Source: Anaspis maculata (taxonomy: Eukaryota; Arthropoda; Insecta; Coleoptera; Scraptiidae). Taken from it: a DNA stretch of 64,000 bases. The DNA is taken from the NCBI GenBank assembly GCA_949128115.1, contig OX421965.1:33847681-33911680 (forward strand). The letters are read 5' to 3'. Positions 45,076-56,300 of the stretch are shown here, piece after piece (positions within the stretch are counted from its first letter, which is position 1; each line of letters starts with the position of its first letter). The notes beneath the pieces were generated by a model, which searched no databases, had not been told where the DNA came from, and was given only the letters and a program-made list of their open reading frames with translations. A program made the position numbers and the translations under genes.

Positions 45076-45526
45076 AATAATAGTTATAATAATCCACCGA
45101 ATATTATTTTAGACAAAGGAAACGTGAAGAGCATCATTGAATTAGTCGGTTTGGACATGTGACAAGGTTATATTCAAATCAGATAAAATTTTGCGAAATT
45201 GGCGGCCATATTTTGAAAATGCGCCTAAAAATAACCATACCTTGTAACTTACAGCATTAGCATTGTCTCTATTTTTCTTAGTGATATCAAATAAGATATC
45301 ATTGTGTGGAATCGACACCAAAATTGTGAAAATCGGTCAATATTTGAAAAAGTTACTCTTTCCAAGGGGGTTTCCCCCCCCCCCGCCGCTTTCCTAAGGG
45401 ACCGATTTTCATGTGCTGCGAAAAAAATGTTTGTTAGTGTCTTAGTAACAACTGTGCAAAGTGGCTTGCTTGTAACATCAAATGCCGTGTTCTTTCCATT
45501 TAACGTGTGTGCCTCGGCTACTAAGG

Positions 45527-46572
45527 TGAGAGGTGAATAAGTAGAGAACTTAAAGTTGGTCATACTTTTTGTAAGCAAACGGAAGAAAGAAGTATCTGTA
45601 ACGCATTCGCCCGAAATTCCCCAGCAGTTACCCATCAAAACCCCCCACAGATACATACTTACATTCAAAACAGAACAATGGTTAGTAAACAGTAATCACA
45701 TACAAGAAATAACAGTAAATACAAGAAAATCGACTCGAGCCAACCTGTGGCCCTCTCTTCGTCGTTATACATAATTTCCCCCCAAATAAGAAAGGTTAGT
45801 AGATTCAACAAGGCAGATTCATACAAGTGGAGGACCCCCCCCAGGACACGGAGAAGCGTGCAAGTCTCTCTCCTTCGTTTACTTTCAAGTATAACCCGAC
45901 AATGGACAATGAAATGTGAATGAATCATGAAAAGTACTGTTCTCTACTTAGCGGGCTGATTCTGGGCATTGCAGAGTTTCTTTTTGTCATCTTACTGTTT
46001 GTGACGTAACTTGTGGAAAGAAACAATTAATGGAACCTCGAAATACGCGCGCAGCGCAGTTCGCAGGCCTTGAGGTCATGAGTGCGCCAAGTGCACACGC
46101 ACTAGATTTACGGCTTTTGCCGTCAATATTGAGATCATTTGGGAGTAGATAAATTACATAAAATTCAAAGCTGTGCGAAGCACCTTGATTTCAAAGGGGA
46201 AAAACTGCGGGCTATGCAATCCCGTGGAGAACACAGAGAACAAAGAGTTTCGGGTTATGTACAATAATTTTGCGGACAAAATAGGTATCGAAATGCATGA
46301 TTTTGTGAGTGGATGGAAGCCAACATTACGATACAACAATAAGTGAAAAACTAACCTTAAATACGAAAAAACGACACACACCGGACCACTTAAAATCACG
46401 TGTTCTTCACCACAGCTGATTCTCTTCTCTTCTGTCTGCCCGCGACTGCCGTTCGGCCGGCTCCGCCTAGCGCCATCCCCTCTCCCCGCGGCAAACACTA
46501 CGAACGTCAACGACCGTACCTACTTCAGGTACCAACGTACTAACAAGACAAAGGGGGAACACCACAACTTTG
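45527..46572. other. non-coding stretch, no gene recognised
   Basis: Mixed sequence with C-runs near 45835. Minus-strand frames 45665-45928 and 46154-46510 show no domain. No terminal repeats recognised. Confidence 0.4.
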
Positions 46573-46584
46573 ATCTCCCATTTG

Positions 46585-46936
46585 GAGGAGCTTGTGGTGT
46601 GGTTAGTTAACGCGTTCGACTACCACTCCAGAGGTCGCGGGTTCGATCTCCGCCGGGGACGGATTTTCGGCCTCGAAAAACAAGCTTCTTGGTTTAGTTG
46701 GAATGCTTGCTAAATGCAAGACGCGCCGTGTGTCGCATAGCACGTAAAATACGAACGATGGTGCCGACCCCATGCGATGTTGGTGGTCGTTAAAAATCCC
46801 TACCCTGTGTTGGAACACACAGGGGTTCGGCAAAATTTCCGGTATGGTGGAGGAAAGCATTCACCGGCGTCGGTGTTAGGCCTCGTTGCGGAAATAGGCC
46901 GACGTTAAATAAACGAATAAAAAAAAAAAAAAAAAA
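46585..46936 (+). mobile_element. SINE-1, full length, tRNA-derived
   Basis: tRNA-like head with A box TGGTTAGTTAACG (about 46600) and B box GGTTCGATCTC (about 46641), a body of about 230 bases, 3' block GGCCTCGTTGCGGAAATAGG and GACGTTAAATAAACG, then an A-tail of about 19. The perfect duplication ATCTCCCATTTG flanks it (46573-46584 and 46937-46948), so the ends are exact and insertion is recent. It has no coding capacity and depends on a LINE. A 3' fragment of the same family is at 20645-20715. Confidence 0.92.
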
Positions 46937-46948
46937 ATCTCCCATTTG

Positions 46949-47749
46949 CAGTGCCGTTTGGTTCATTTTGATATCATCAATGGCGTAGGTGTAATTGAGC
47001 TCGCCCATATCAATGACTCACTCCCTGTATTTCTTTATAATTTGGACTTTTTTCATACTGACTGGAGATATGACTAGCTACTGTTATAATGAATTAGTTA
47101 CGGTGTCTTGTCGGATAATTATGGTGATCACAATTTTTTTTCTAAAGTGTGTAATTTTTTTTGACTAATAATAAGCATTTATAAATATATATACATGGCA
47201 GTGGTAGAATACCGTATTTTCTAAATATTGGCTTTGTAAATCGCGATCGCTATCGAAACGTCGATCACCTTCGCGCTCCATTCCGGCGTGCTCTGGACGT
47301 GGCACCTCCGCCAAATAAACATATTATGTCTTTCTTTCATGTTGAAGTCTCCAAGTTAGTTCCACGGGACAGACCCCTACACGGATGTTCTCGAATATTT
47401 CTAGAACTCCGCACTTGTACACTGCGATCTAATGCGAATAGTCTAGAACAAAGACCGCGTGTGCTCCAGAATGCACGCGAGAATTGCCGCTCGTGTAACT
47501 CGGCTCGTAACATTATGTTCCTAATTATTATTGATTATCGAATTTTCAACAAAAAGCAATCATAATAATTGATGATGCGATAAAATTTCAAAATGATCAC
47601 TTGGAATTTTGATGAAATCTTCACTATTATTCGGGATTTATTAATAATTAACGGTTGATAGTTTTGAGATGATCCACCCGGCATGTACTGTCATTTCGAT
47701 AAGTATCTTTTCGGCTTTCTTGCGTTATCGGTCTCGACTAGATACTTTT
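46949..47749. other. non-coding stretch, no gene recognised
   Basis: AT-rich to mixed sequence without terminal repeats or domains. 47299-47565 is open on the plus strand but has no recognisable motif. Confidence 0.4.
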
Positions 47750-47815
47750 ACAAAGTACCTATCTAAGTTAAATACAGGGTGTACAAAGTACCTATCTAAG
47801 TTAAATACAGGGTGT
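47750..47815. repeat. 33-bp tandem duplication across a MITE end
   Basis: ACAAAGTACCTATC through CAGGGTGT occurs twice in tandem (47750-47782 and 47783-47815). The second copy overlaps the first eight bases of the MITE starting at 47808, so the duplication includes the element end and happened after insertion. Confidence 0.85.
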
Positions 47816-48432
47816 TTGCAAACTTGGGGTGAAAAATTGAACCGCAGTTCCGGAAATGCTTCAAAAGTATCAGAAAAATGTTAAAAAATACATGGTTTCT
47901 TTTTTTTTTTAAATATGGAGGCTCACAATAAGGTGGTCCTTCGACCCCCTCTATTTTAGTTATTTTGAAAGATTTTAGTAAACTGTTTCCAATAGACCAA
48001 AAAGCAATGTTTTTGAGCCATTGAATGTGTTTTGTAATTTTATTTACTGTACAGGATGAGTCGTAAATCCGAAAATCTAGTAAAATGCATGCAGAAAATT
48101 TCACATGAGAAACATTTGTGTTATTTGTTGCCCTACATCAGTTTTATAACCTCTAGAACATTTCACGAGCATTTTTGAGGAAAAATAGATTTTTACGATT
48201 CATGACTCACCACGTAGACATTCACATGACACATTCAAAGGTAAAAAAAAATTTGCTTTTTCGTCTGATGGAGAGAGTTTCCTAAAATCTTCCAAAATAA
48301 CGGAAATAGAAGAGTCCGAAGGTCCGAAGGACCCCCTTTTTGACCCTCCATATTTCCAAGAATAAAAATCATACATTTTTCTCAACATTTTTGGAGCATT
48401 CAGTTTTCTACCCCAAGTTTGCGAACACCCTG
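47808..48432. mobile_element. Tc1/mariner-type foldback MITE, 625 bp
   Basis: CAGGGTGTTTGCAAACTTGG at the left end and the complementary CCAAGTTTGCGAACACCCTG at the right, with TA on both sides (47806-47807 and 48433-48434). Internal arms are palindromic over most of their length (GAAAGATTTTAGTAAACTG against GAGTTTCCTAAAATCTTCC). Non-coding. Ends resemble 18801-19404 in the first ten bases. Confidence 0.85.
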
Positions 48433-48469
48433 TATACCTACTTTTCTTCTGATCTGGAAAGTATCATGA

Positions 48470-48735
48470 ATGCAGTCTCCGAGTTATATTCCGTTCACTT
48501 TTTATTTTCAGTAGAATGACTTTTTGGCGCAAGAATAAAGTGACAAGCTGGAGCGCTGGGAGGGTAGGTACGGCTGATGGTCGCCGATCTCGTCGCCGAT
48601 AGTTTAGCTTCAAAACTTTGCAGGTATCATCAGCCGTAGCCCCGTAGCCCCCCAGCTTGTAACTTCATTTTTGCTCGAAAAAGTCATTCTACTGAATTTA
48701 AAACGTGAACGGCATATACTCCTGAGTATCTAGTT
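48470..48735. repeat. imperfect palindrome, arms about 100 bp
   Basis: TCAGTAGAATGACTTTTTGG and ACAAGCTGG in the left arm (48508-48557) recur inverted in the right arm (48650-48700). Arms extend to the CCGTTCAC strings at about 48492 and 48705. It may be a small foldback MITE; ends are not defined. Confidence 0.6.
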
Positions 48736-49816
48736 ACAATAAAGTAGGTATATTTTTCTTCAAGATACTCGCAGCTGAAATTCACTGTCCAGCGGTTTTT
48801 TTACACTAACTTATACCTACCTACAAACTCGCTTCGAACTAGGCCACTCGACTATCGGCTGCGGTTTTTACCCCCAACCAACACTCCAGTGTGTCACCAG
48901 GTGGACTGGACATTTCGCCGTTTTTCCGCCGGCGCCGATATCTCCGATAGAAATGTACTGAAACTAACAAGATATGTTCTAATGGAGAAGTACGACATCG
49001 AACAAACTCGGCGATAAAGCTCGATAAATTTATTAAGGACGCATTCGGATATCGCAAAAATACAACGCTTTTAGAGAGCTTCAGCGACCCTTACGGCCTG
49101 TCTTTTTACCGCATATTTATTACGGCGTCCTCTGTTATTTTCTCTTTTCCGTTTGTTACGTTGGCATCGCGTCTTAATAGTCTTAGTGCAGCATTACATT
49201 AATGGCATCCTCGTTTTTACTATTAAAGTACTTGTTCACTTAAATTGTTGTAAAATTGAAGTTTTTCTTTTTACTCTAGTTGAAAACTTAAATACCCACT
49301 AACTTTTGGTGGAAGCGATCGATGAGTATGACCTGATAAATTTTTAATGCATTTGGACTCACATGCATCTTATTTGGAGATTTTCACTTTAATGGTGGTT
49401 GATTTTTTGTAGCGTTTTTGTAAGTTTATTATTGCGCAGAGTTCTTATCTTGCTGTTGACTCTGAATCCTTACTCCAGACTCTAGTCCTTACTCTAGGAA
49501 AGAGATGTCCACCAAGATTTGACCAGGAGAATGCGCAGTAGGTTCGGTCGGTCCTTCATTTTTTTCGCATTGAGTACGATCATTCGTCTCACTCTTCAGC
49601 TCAGCGAAGGTTACTGTTACATCCATTACATCCAACGGGGAAATGCCACCAGCATTTTGGGGACCGCCGACCGTCATTATTATTAATTTTTTAATTTTAT
49701 TATTATTGTTTTTATTCTTCACCATTTCTCAATTAAGGTTACTGTTGTATGTTGTGTTGCCTATTATTATATATGCTCCAAACTTCATTGAAATTCGAAA
49801 GTAAAATGAGTACCTA
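48736..49816. other. non-coding stretch, no gene recognised
   Basis: Mixed-composition sequence. The part 49000-49150 (CGATAAATTTATTAAGG, TTTACCGCATATTTATTACGG) looks complex and unrepetitive. No domain in any frame. Confidence 0.4.
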
Positions 49817-49965
49817 TAGTACAGGAAAAATAGTAAAAAAACGGCCAAACCTCGGAAAAAATATGGACGTCCTGAAAATTTGATACTCCAGTCAGAATTG
49901 AGTGCTCTACAACATATCCACAATCGCCAAAAATCGCACCCGGGGGTTTTGAGCAATTAAGGAAT
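49817..49965. mobile_element. FB1-family arm fragment
   Basis: Begins TAGTACAGGAAAAATAG and continues AACCTCGGAAAAAATATGG and ACGTCCTGAAAATTTGATA, closely matching the outer 150 bases of the foldback at 6954. It then stops matching. A truncated arm of the same family. Confidence 0.8.
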
Positions 49966-52957
49966 CGCATTTTATAGCATGTTTCATGGTGACCTCCAAA
50001 TCTTATATCAGATTTTGAAAAGAAGAAATTTCAAGCTATGGAATATTGATGATCTCAAAAATTGATTTCTTTTTCATTGTGTGTTCTACAATAATGGATG
50101 GAAGAGTAATGTTGAGAAGAAATTATAGTTCGAATAATTTTTGAGGGTAGGTATTCATTCTTCAAGATTATTCAATTTTCGAGATTACCTATTCAGTTTT
50201 CGAGATTATTCAATTTTCGAGATTATTCAATCTTCAAGTTTATTAAATAATCAGGACCACCTGACTTTTGAGTAGCGCGCCTTCATGACCTAGTTTCCAA
50301 TTAAAAATCATTGCTTATCTCTTTGGAGGTGTGAATATTTTATGGCAACGTGTAATTCATCGATGAAATAAGTAATGGAAAAAAATCTGGAATATTGAAA
50401 CTCCCCTTATTTCCAGCTTATGCACCTGGATGCCAACTTATTTGAATTAAATCACTTTTCCCGCCTTTGGGATCGCTTATCCAGTGATCCTCCAATATCA
50501 GGACGACATTCTGTTGTGCTGCCTTCTTGTGGTTTGAGGATAGAGCTCTTAAAAGTGTCGAGATCGACTTAGGCACCATTTTGGACACAATAAGACACAA
50601 ATTAGTTGTAACATAGAACCATTGTTTTGACTTCTATATACATGTCAGTATACTGTGCCAATAAAGGCTCGTTCCTATACCTAATACTACCTCAACGCTG
50701 TTACTAGAATAGCTCAACTATTCAAATTGTTCCCTAGGAGATAAGTTTCCCTTAATAATTGTTTCAAAGCCGTCCCACATCAATACTCCGACGAACACCT
50801 GCTTCTACATATTGACCAACATTAAAACTTTGTTTGGTTAGCGTGGTTTGAAATCCCTATCGTGACTTCATGAGATTCAACATTTATGTGAGTGTTGGAG
50901 GTTATGGTTAGGCCCAGCGTCCAGACACTGTAACAGAAGTGAGTCCATTTTTCCGAGAGAGTGGGAACTTTTGTCCCCCTCTGTTCCTAAATCTAAGTTC
51001 GTGGGTCGGTGCCTGCGGGGCTCCTTCTATTATGATACACTTTTCAAAGACTGCGTCTCTTAAATATCCGGACTATTTTTTAGCTCTGCTCTTTGTAGAC
51101 TATGGTTTCTTTCTCCCGTTTTGGGAAGGATTAGATGTGGCTATGTCTTTGTAGAGAACTGAACCTATTTTCCACGTTAAAATTGCCCTTGAAGCTTATA
51201 TTAGAAAGATATCGCGAACGCGAGTGTCTATAGCCGGAAATGTTGAAGCCAATTTCACTTTTCCAAAAACTTCGAAACAAATGGTGAACGCGGACTATTA
51301 CTTAAGTCAAGGTACAAAACTTTCATGTCAACCTTTTTTTGATTGCGCCCCGACTATGTTGTGTTTAGTGAACCCATTGAAAATAAATCACCACGTGAAT
51401 TCTTGTTTTTTTTTTTCGAAACTCCTTTTTGCCTTTTCAAATCATCCTGTATTTGCAGTGACCTAAATTTCTGAAAGAGCCTGCTATAGGATATTCTGCT
51501 TATCACAGACGATCAGACGGAAGGCTTCTGAATGGAATACAATTTCCGTGGAAAATGAATAACCCTGTACAGTACATAATTCGATTCCACGACTTTTTTT
51601 TCATCTTTCATTTTTGACTCGCCTAGTGCGGAAGGCTTCAGAATTAGTCAAGAGTTCTAGTTTTGACAGAAACTTTACAAATTATGGATCTCTCTGATTA
51701 TCTGAAATGGCATTTTTGTAGTTCATAACTCACTCTGCATAATAGGTACCTATATTAGTGAATAAAAATTCAGTACACATCCAACTATCAAGAAATTCAA
51801 CCAATTATTGTGCTCTGAAAATTGTACTAAAATATCTACAAATAACGGAAACAAAAGTCTTTGACCCTCCAGATATTGCAAGATTCAAGATACAATTTTT
51901 CAAGTATTCAATTTTTGTTGTGCAAGCTTGTCAAGAGATCGCATATCGTGAACGTGGGTACCTATCGAAGAGTGAGGCAGCAGAGAGGATATCCAGTTTG
52001 GTCGTCTAAATGATCCCGGATCGCATCATCAGCCCTACTATAGCCGGGCTTTAGCTGTAGGGGATTAATTAAATAATTTGATGGGAAATTAATGTTCGAG
52101 TCAAATGATCCCCGGAATTAATCTCCAAACTAACCCTTCGGCACCTCTACCCATCACCATCACGTCTCTCGCACCTCTTTTATTATTAAAATATAAAACC
52201 ATAACACAATAAAGATAGGCGGCGTCGCGGTAATTACATTATGAGTCCCAAATTAATTCGCCAAGGGATGATAAAATCCGATTATCGTAAAAAGTAATTC
52301 GATCCCCGTATATCTCACTTCGGGAAGTCTCTTGTAGATGATTAGTGGCGGAGGAGGGTTCTCGCCCGGCCGGAAAAGGGAAGAAAGCAGTGTGTCTCCG
52401 GGACACTGTGTAGGAAAGGACAAGGAGGGGTGGATCCTCTATAGCCAGAGCCTCGTCAGCGCTTATGAAGAACTGAATAATGTCCCGATGGAAAAACCAA
52501 TCTCTTAGAAAGTCAATCACTCATATTATCGGACTCCCTCTCGCGATATCCATCCAGGGACGGCATATACGGTATTAGGTGTGCATAACAAATGTGAGAG
52601 GGTGGAAGAGGACGTGAGAGTTGGTTTTAAGTTATTTAACATTACATTAAATTCTCCTTTCCTCATTAGAAGGGCGTCGTTGTAAATTCCAGCGACCCTC
52701 GCTTAATCCCTGATTAACTCTTCGTGCACGATGTTTTTGCCGGGATACTGATGGGAAAAACGCCGAGCCAGAGTGTTGCTAGGTTTCCCTTGATACTCGT
52801 ATGTTTCATAGGTTGCTCGTAGGGGTCTATTTCCATCAGTATTATTGAAGCTTCTTATCAAATTACTAATTCAAGTTTAACTTCACGAATTTGATCATGA
52901 ATAAATACAATGGACTGAACATCAAACTATAGAATTGCAAATCTAAAACCATTTCTG
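49966..52957. other. non-coding stretch with one minisatellite
   Basis: No gene recognised; frames at 50939-51154, 51224-51466 and 51758-52009 have no domain. A 17-bp minisatellite is listed separately. The part 52020-52330 has several TTAATTAA, GGAATTAATC and GGTAATTACATTATG strings in complex sequence, a candidate conserved non-coding block. Confidence 0.4.
50160..50245. repeat. 17-bp minisatellite
   Basis: Four to five units of TTTTCGAGATTATTCAA, with one unit reading GATTACCTATTCAG, and flanking units TTCAAGATTATTCAA and TCTTCAAGTTTATT. Confidence 0.8.
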
Positions 52958-52962
52958 GAGCC

Positions 52963-53163
52963 TGTTGTGTCTTTTGTTGGGTGAAGGATTGCGGAAAGAC
53001 TTTTTTATGCTGCTGATCGTTCTATTCTTTTATTCGGAGCTCTCTAATTACATTTCATGGCTACCGTTCGTTATCAGTACCTAGAGTGTGCGTATCGCGA
53101 TGTGCGCGGGTGCCATCTCTTATAATTCATTCATACATGATTAATAACAAACAGGACTCTACA
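52963..53163 (-). repeat. 3' LTR of the gypsy element
   Basis: 201 bases, starting TGTTGTGTC and ending ACTCTACA on the plus strand. The single visible difference from the other LTR is T at 53160 against G at 58085. An identical copy of the promoter and polyadenylation signals is expected here. Confidence 0.95.
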
Positions 53164-53389
53164 TCCCTCGGGCACTTCATAAATGAATGCAACGCATTTA
53201 CAATAATAACATTTTCAACTGATACAGTTCAGCTAACGTCACAATCAAACATTTAAATACAACATTAACAATATTTACAATACATTATGCTAATCAAGTA
53301 AGCATAGAACCGATTTTGATATTCAGCAAGTGTGAACATGAATTTCATTCAATAAACGAGTTTATAATGAAATAAATAGAACTGATCAT

Positions 53390-56300
53390 TTACATATATC
53401 TTCTTGGTCGTCTTATTTCCCTTTCTGAGCGTCTAACCTCAGGGGTGGCGTCGTCTTGAGCGTGTTGGGGTGGAGGCAGTGTTGATCTTCTGGTGGAGGA
53501 AGGTGCAGTGGAAACTGCAGGTCGTTCAGATAGCGACAGCAAGTCGACATCTGCAGGAGCTGCGGTTGCGTCATCTTCTTGAGCCTCGTGAGGTGGGGGC
53601 GATACTGAGATTCCCACAGGGGAAGGTGCTACCTTGGGTGTTGGAGAAGATTCGACATCCGCGGGAGTCACAACCGTTTCCGCTGTGTCAGGTGAAACTT
53701 CGGGAGTCTGCCGGGTGTCTTCAGGTGTCTGCTCGGTGTTTGCCAGTGGTGCAACGGAAGATGAAGTCGTCACCGAAGTGTTGTTTGGTAGATCTTCAAG
53801 TATTGCCGCTTCAAATGTTCTCCAGGTGTTCATCAATGGCGCGGCAGAAGGTCTGGTCCGTTCGGCTGCTGGAAGGTAGTGTTTGAAGAAGGATGAATTT
53901 CTTATCAAACGCTTTCCATCTCTCTCCGCTTGGACTTGTGACCCTTGGACTTTTGTGATCACAAATGGTCTTGGATCATAATGTGGTGTCAGCGCGTTGA
54001 TCTTTCTCTGTTTGAATAGCACCTGGTCGTTGGGTTTGAAATCGTGATGTTTTGTCTTCCTTCTTCGATCTTCCTCTTCGTATCCCTTTCTTCTTCTCTT
54101 CTTTTCAGCTGTAATCTTCCTGGGGTGTATACTGATGGTAGGTAAGTATGCTTTTATTTCCCTTTGAAATACCATGTGGTACGGCGTCATATTTGTTGTT
54201 GAGTGGGGTGTGCTTCTGTAGTTAGTTAGGAAATATTGCAGTTGTTCCATCATGTTGCCATTCTCCAAAAGCGAGCATGTTAGAACTCTTTTCAGTGTTC
54301 TTACGAATCGCTCTGGAAGTCCATTAGCTTCTGGCCACGCTGGTGTTACTCTGTGGTGCTTGATGTTCATTTTCTGACAATATTCTTGCATTTCAAATCC
54401 GTTGAATGGTGGTCCATTATCTGATTGTAGTTGTTTTGGAATGCCGAACAGTGCGAAAGTTTTGTCCAATATAGGTTTCAACTGGCGAAAACTGGTTGAT
54501 GTTACGGTTTCGATAAGAGGAAATTTCGAATACTCGTCTATCATGAGAAAACAATACTTTCCATTGGGGAACGGGCCTGCGTAATCTACATCAACGTATT
54601 CAAATGGATATGTAGCTCTTGATACCATTGTTATCGGATCTCGTTGTTTGTGTGTTGTAGTTGCTTGACACGCTGTGCAGGTCTTGATGTTGTTTTCGAC
54701 TATTTCGTTCATTCCTGGGAACCATACTTTTGTGCGCAGTAGTTGCTTCGTCTTGTTGATTCCTTGATGTCCCTTATGTGCGAGCTCGACAATACGTTGT
54801 TGGAGGTTTCTAGGAATTATCAGACGGTGTTCTCTGATTAGCACATCATTGGATTCCGAAATTTCGCTCTTGAACATCTTGAAGGGTTTGAGTTCTGGTT
54901 TTTCCCATAATCGGTAGTCATCATTTTTGAGTGCAATCTTCAGTTGTGTTAGCGTTTCATCTTTGGCTGTTTCTTTTTGAATGTCTTTCAGTGATATCAG
55001 TTTTGGGATGCTGTTCAGAGTGGTGAAATTGACGTATTCTTCAACCTTACGTTCTTCGACATGATCTTGCTTCTTCCGTACTTGTTCAACATATCTTGAC
55101 AAGTAGTCAGAGGGGTTTGAAGATCCTTGTTGATGTTTGACTACAAAACTGAATTCTTGAATTTTCAAACACATTCTTTCAATGCGAGCGCTAGGACTTG
55201 ATTTCGGGTTCATCATGATTCTGACAAGTGGCTTGTGATCGGTGTGCAAGGTGAAACATGTGCCTAGGAGGAAAATTCTGAAATGCTGGACCGCCCATAC
55301 CGCTGCTAGCGTTTCTCGTTCAATCTGGCTGTATCGTTGCTCGACATCGCTGAGTGATCTACTTGCAAATGAAATGATGCTGATGTTATCTTCGTTTCCT
55401 TGAGACAGAATAGCTCCGAGTCCGTGTGAACTTGCATCTACAATCACGTGTGTGGGCTTCGTCGTGTCATAATAGGCAAGTTTGTCAGCGCAACTAAGCT
55501 GATCTTTTAATTTGCTGAACGCCTGTTGATGTTCATCTGTCCATTTCCAAATGGATTTCTTGACAAGAAGTTTGCGTAATATCTCTGTGTTATTTGCAAG
55601 ATTTGGTAAGAATTTTCCCACATAATTCAAAACTCCAAGGAAACTTCTGAGTTCGTGCTGGTCTTTCGGGGGTTTCAGGTTCAGAACGCTGCTTACTTTT
55701 TCTGGATCAGGATGTATTCCATGTGATGAGAATATGAATCCAAAGAACTTCAACTTTTCTGTGTTGAAAATGCACTTCTTGTTGTTTATTGTTAAGCCAT
55801 TTTCATGCAATGTTCTCAAAACTTGCTCCAAAGATTTGTTGTGTTTTTCTTGACTTCTCCCAAATACCAAAATATCATCGCTGACGTTCAAAACTCCTTC
55901 TATGTGGCTCAATACTTGACTTATGGTGTTTTGGAATATTTCGGCTGCAGAGTTGATGCCGAAATTCAGTCTTTTATAACGGTAAAGTCCCACGTGCGTA
56001 GAAAACGTAGTTATGTACCGTGAGCTCTCGTGTAGGGTCAACTGGTGATATCCTTCTCGGAGATCAATCTTTGAAAATACTTTTGCGTTGTTTAACACAG
56101 ATATTATTTCGTCTACAGTCGGTGTTGGATGTCTCTCTCTTTAGATAGCTTTATTAGCCTCTCTCATATCCACGCATATCCTCAGTCTTTCATTGTTAGG
56201 TCTTGGTACGATTACTACCGGCGAGACCCATGGAGTCTGTCCTACGGCTTTTTCAATGATGTCGTTTTCTTCTAGTCGTTTGAGTTCTTCTTCTAGCTGT

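Larger units (their letters stand above)
42708..45523 (-). mobile_element. long-TIR DNA transposon (TAGT type) with decayed coding region
   Basis: Inverted ends start TAGTAGCCGAGG on the left and close with its complement at 45523. AGG lies outside both ends (42705-42707 and 45524-45526). The TIRs extend about 400 bases (42708-43115 and 45110-45523) with moderate divergence. They hold a G/C-rich tract (42834-42850; 45366-45385) and a GGTGTCGATTCC box (42895; mirrored near 45315), as in the non-autonomous foldbacks of this window. Between the TIRs a minus-strand protein relic runs 44667-43313, interrupted by a MITE (43897-44257). A LINE 3' end (44905-45075) sits where the N-terminal coding part should be. 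A possible autonomous relative of FB1 and FB2. Confidence 0.75.

Noticed and set aside
53470..53886. 138-codon plus-strand frame at the gypsy 3' end
   Set aside because: Antisense shadow of the Pro/Thr-rich pol tail.
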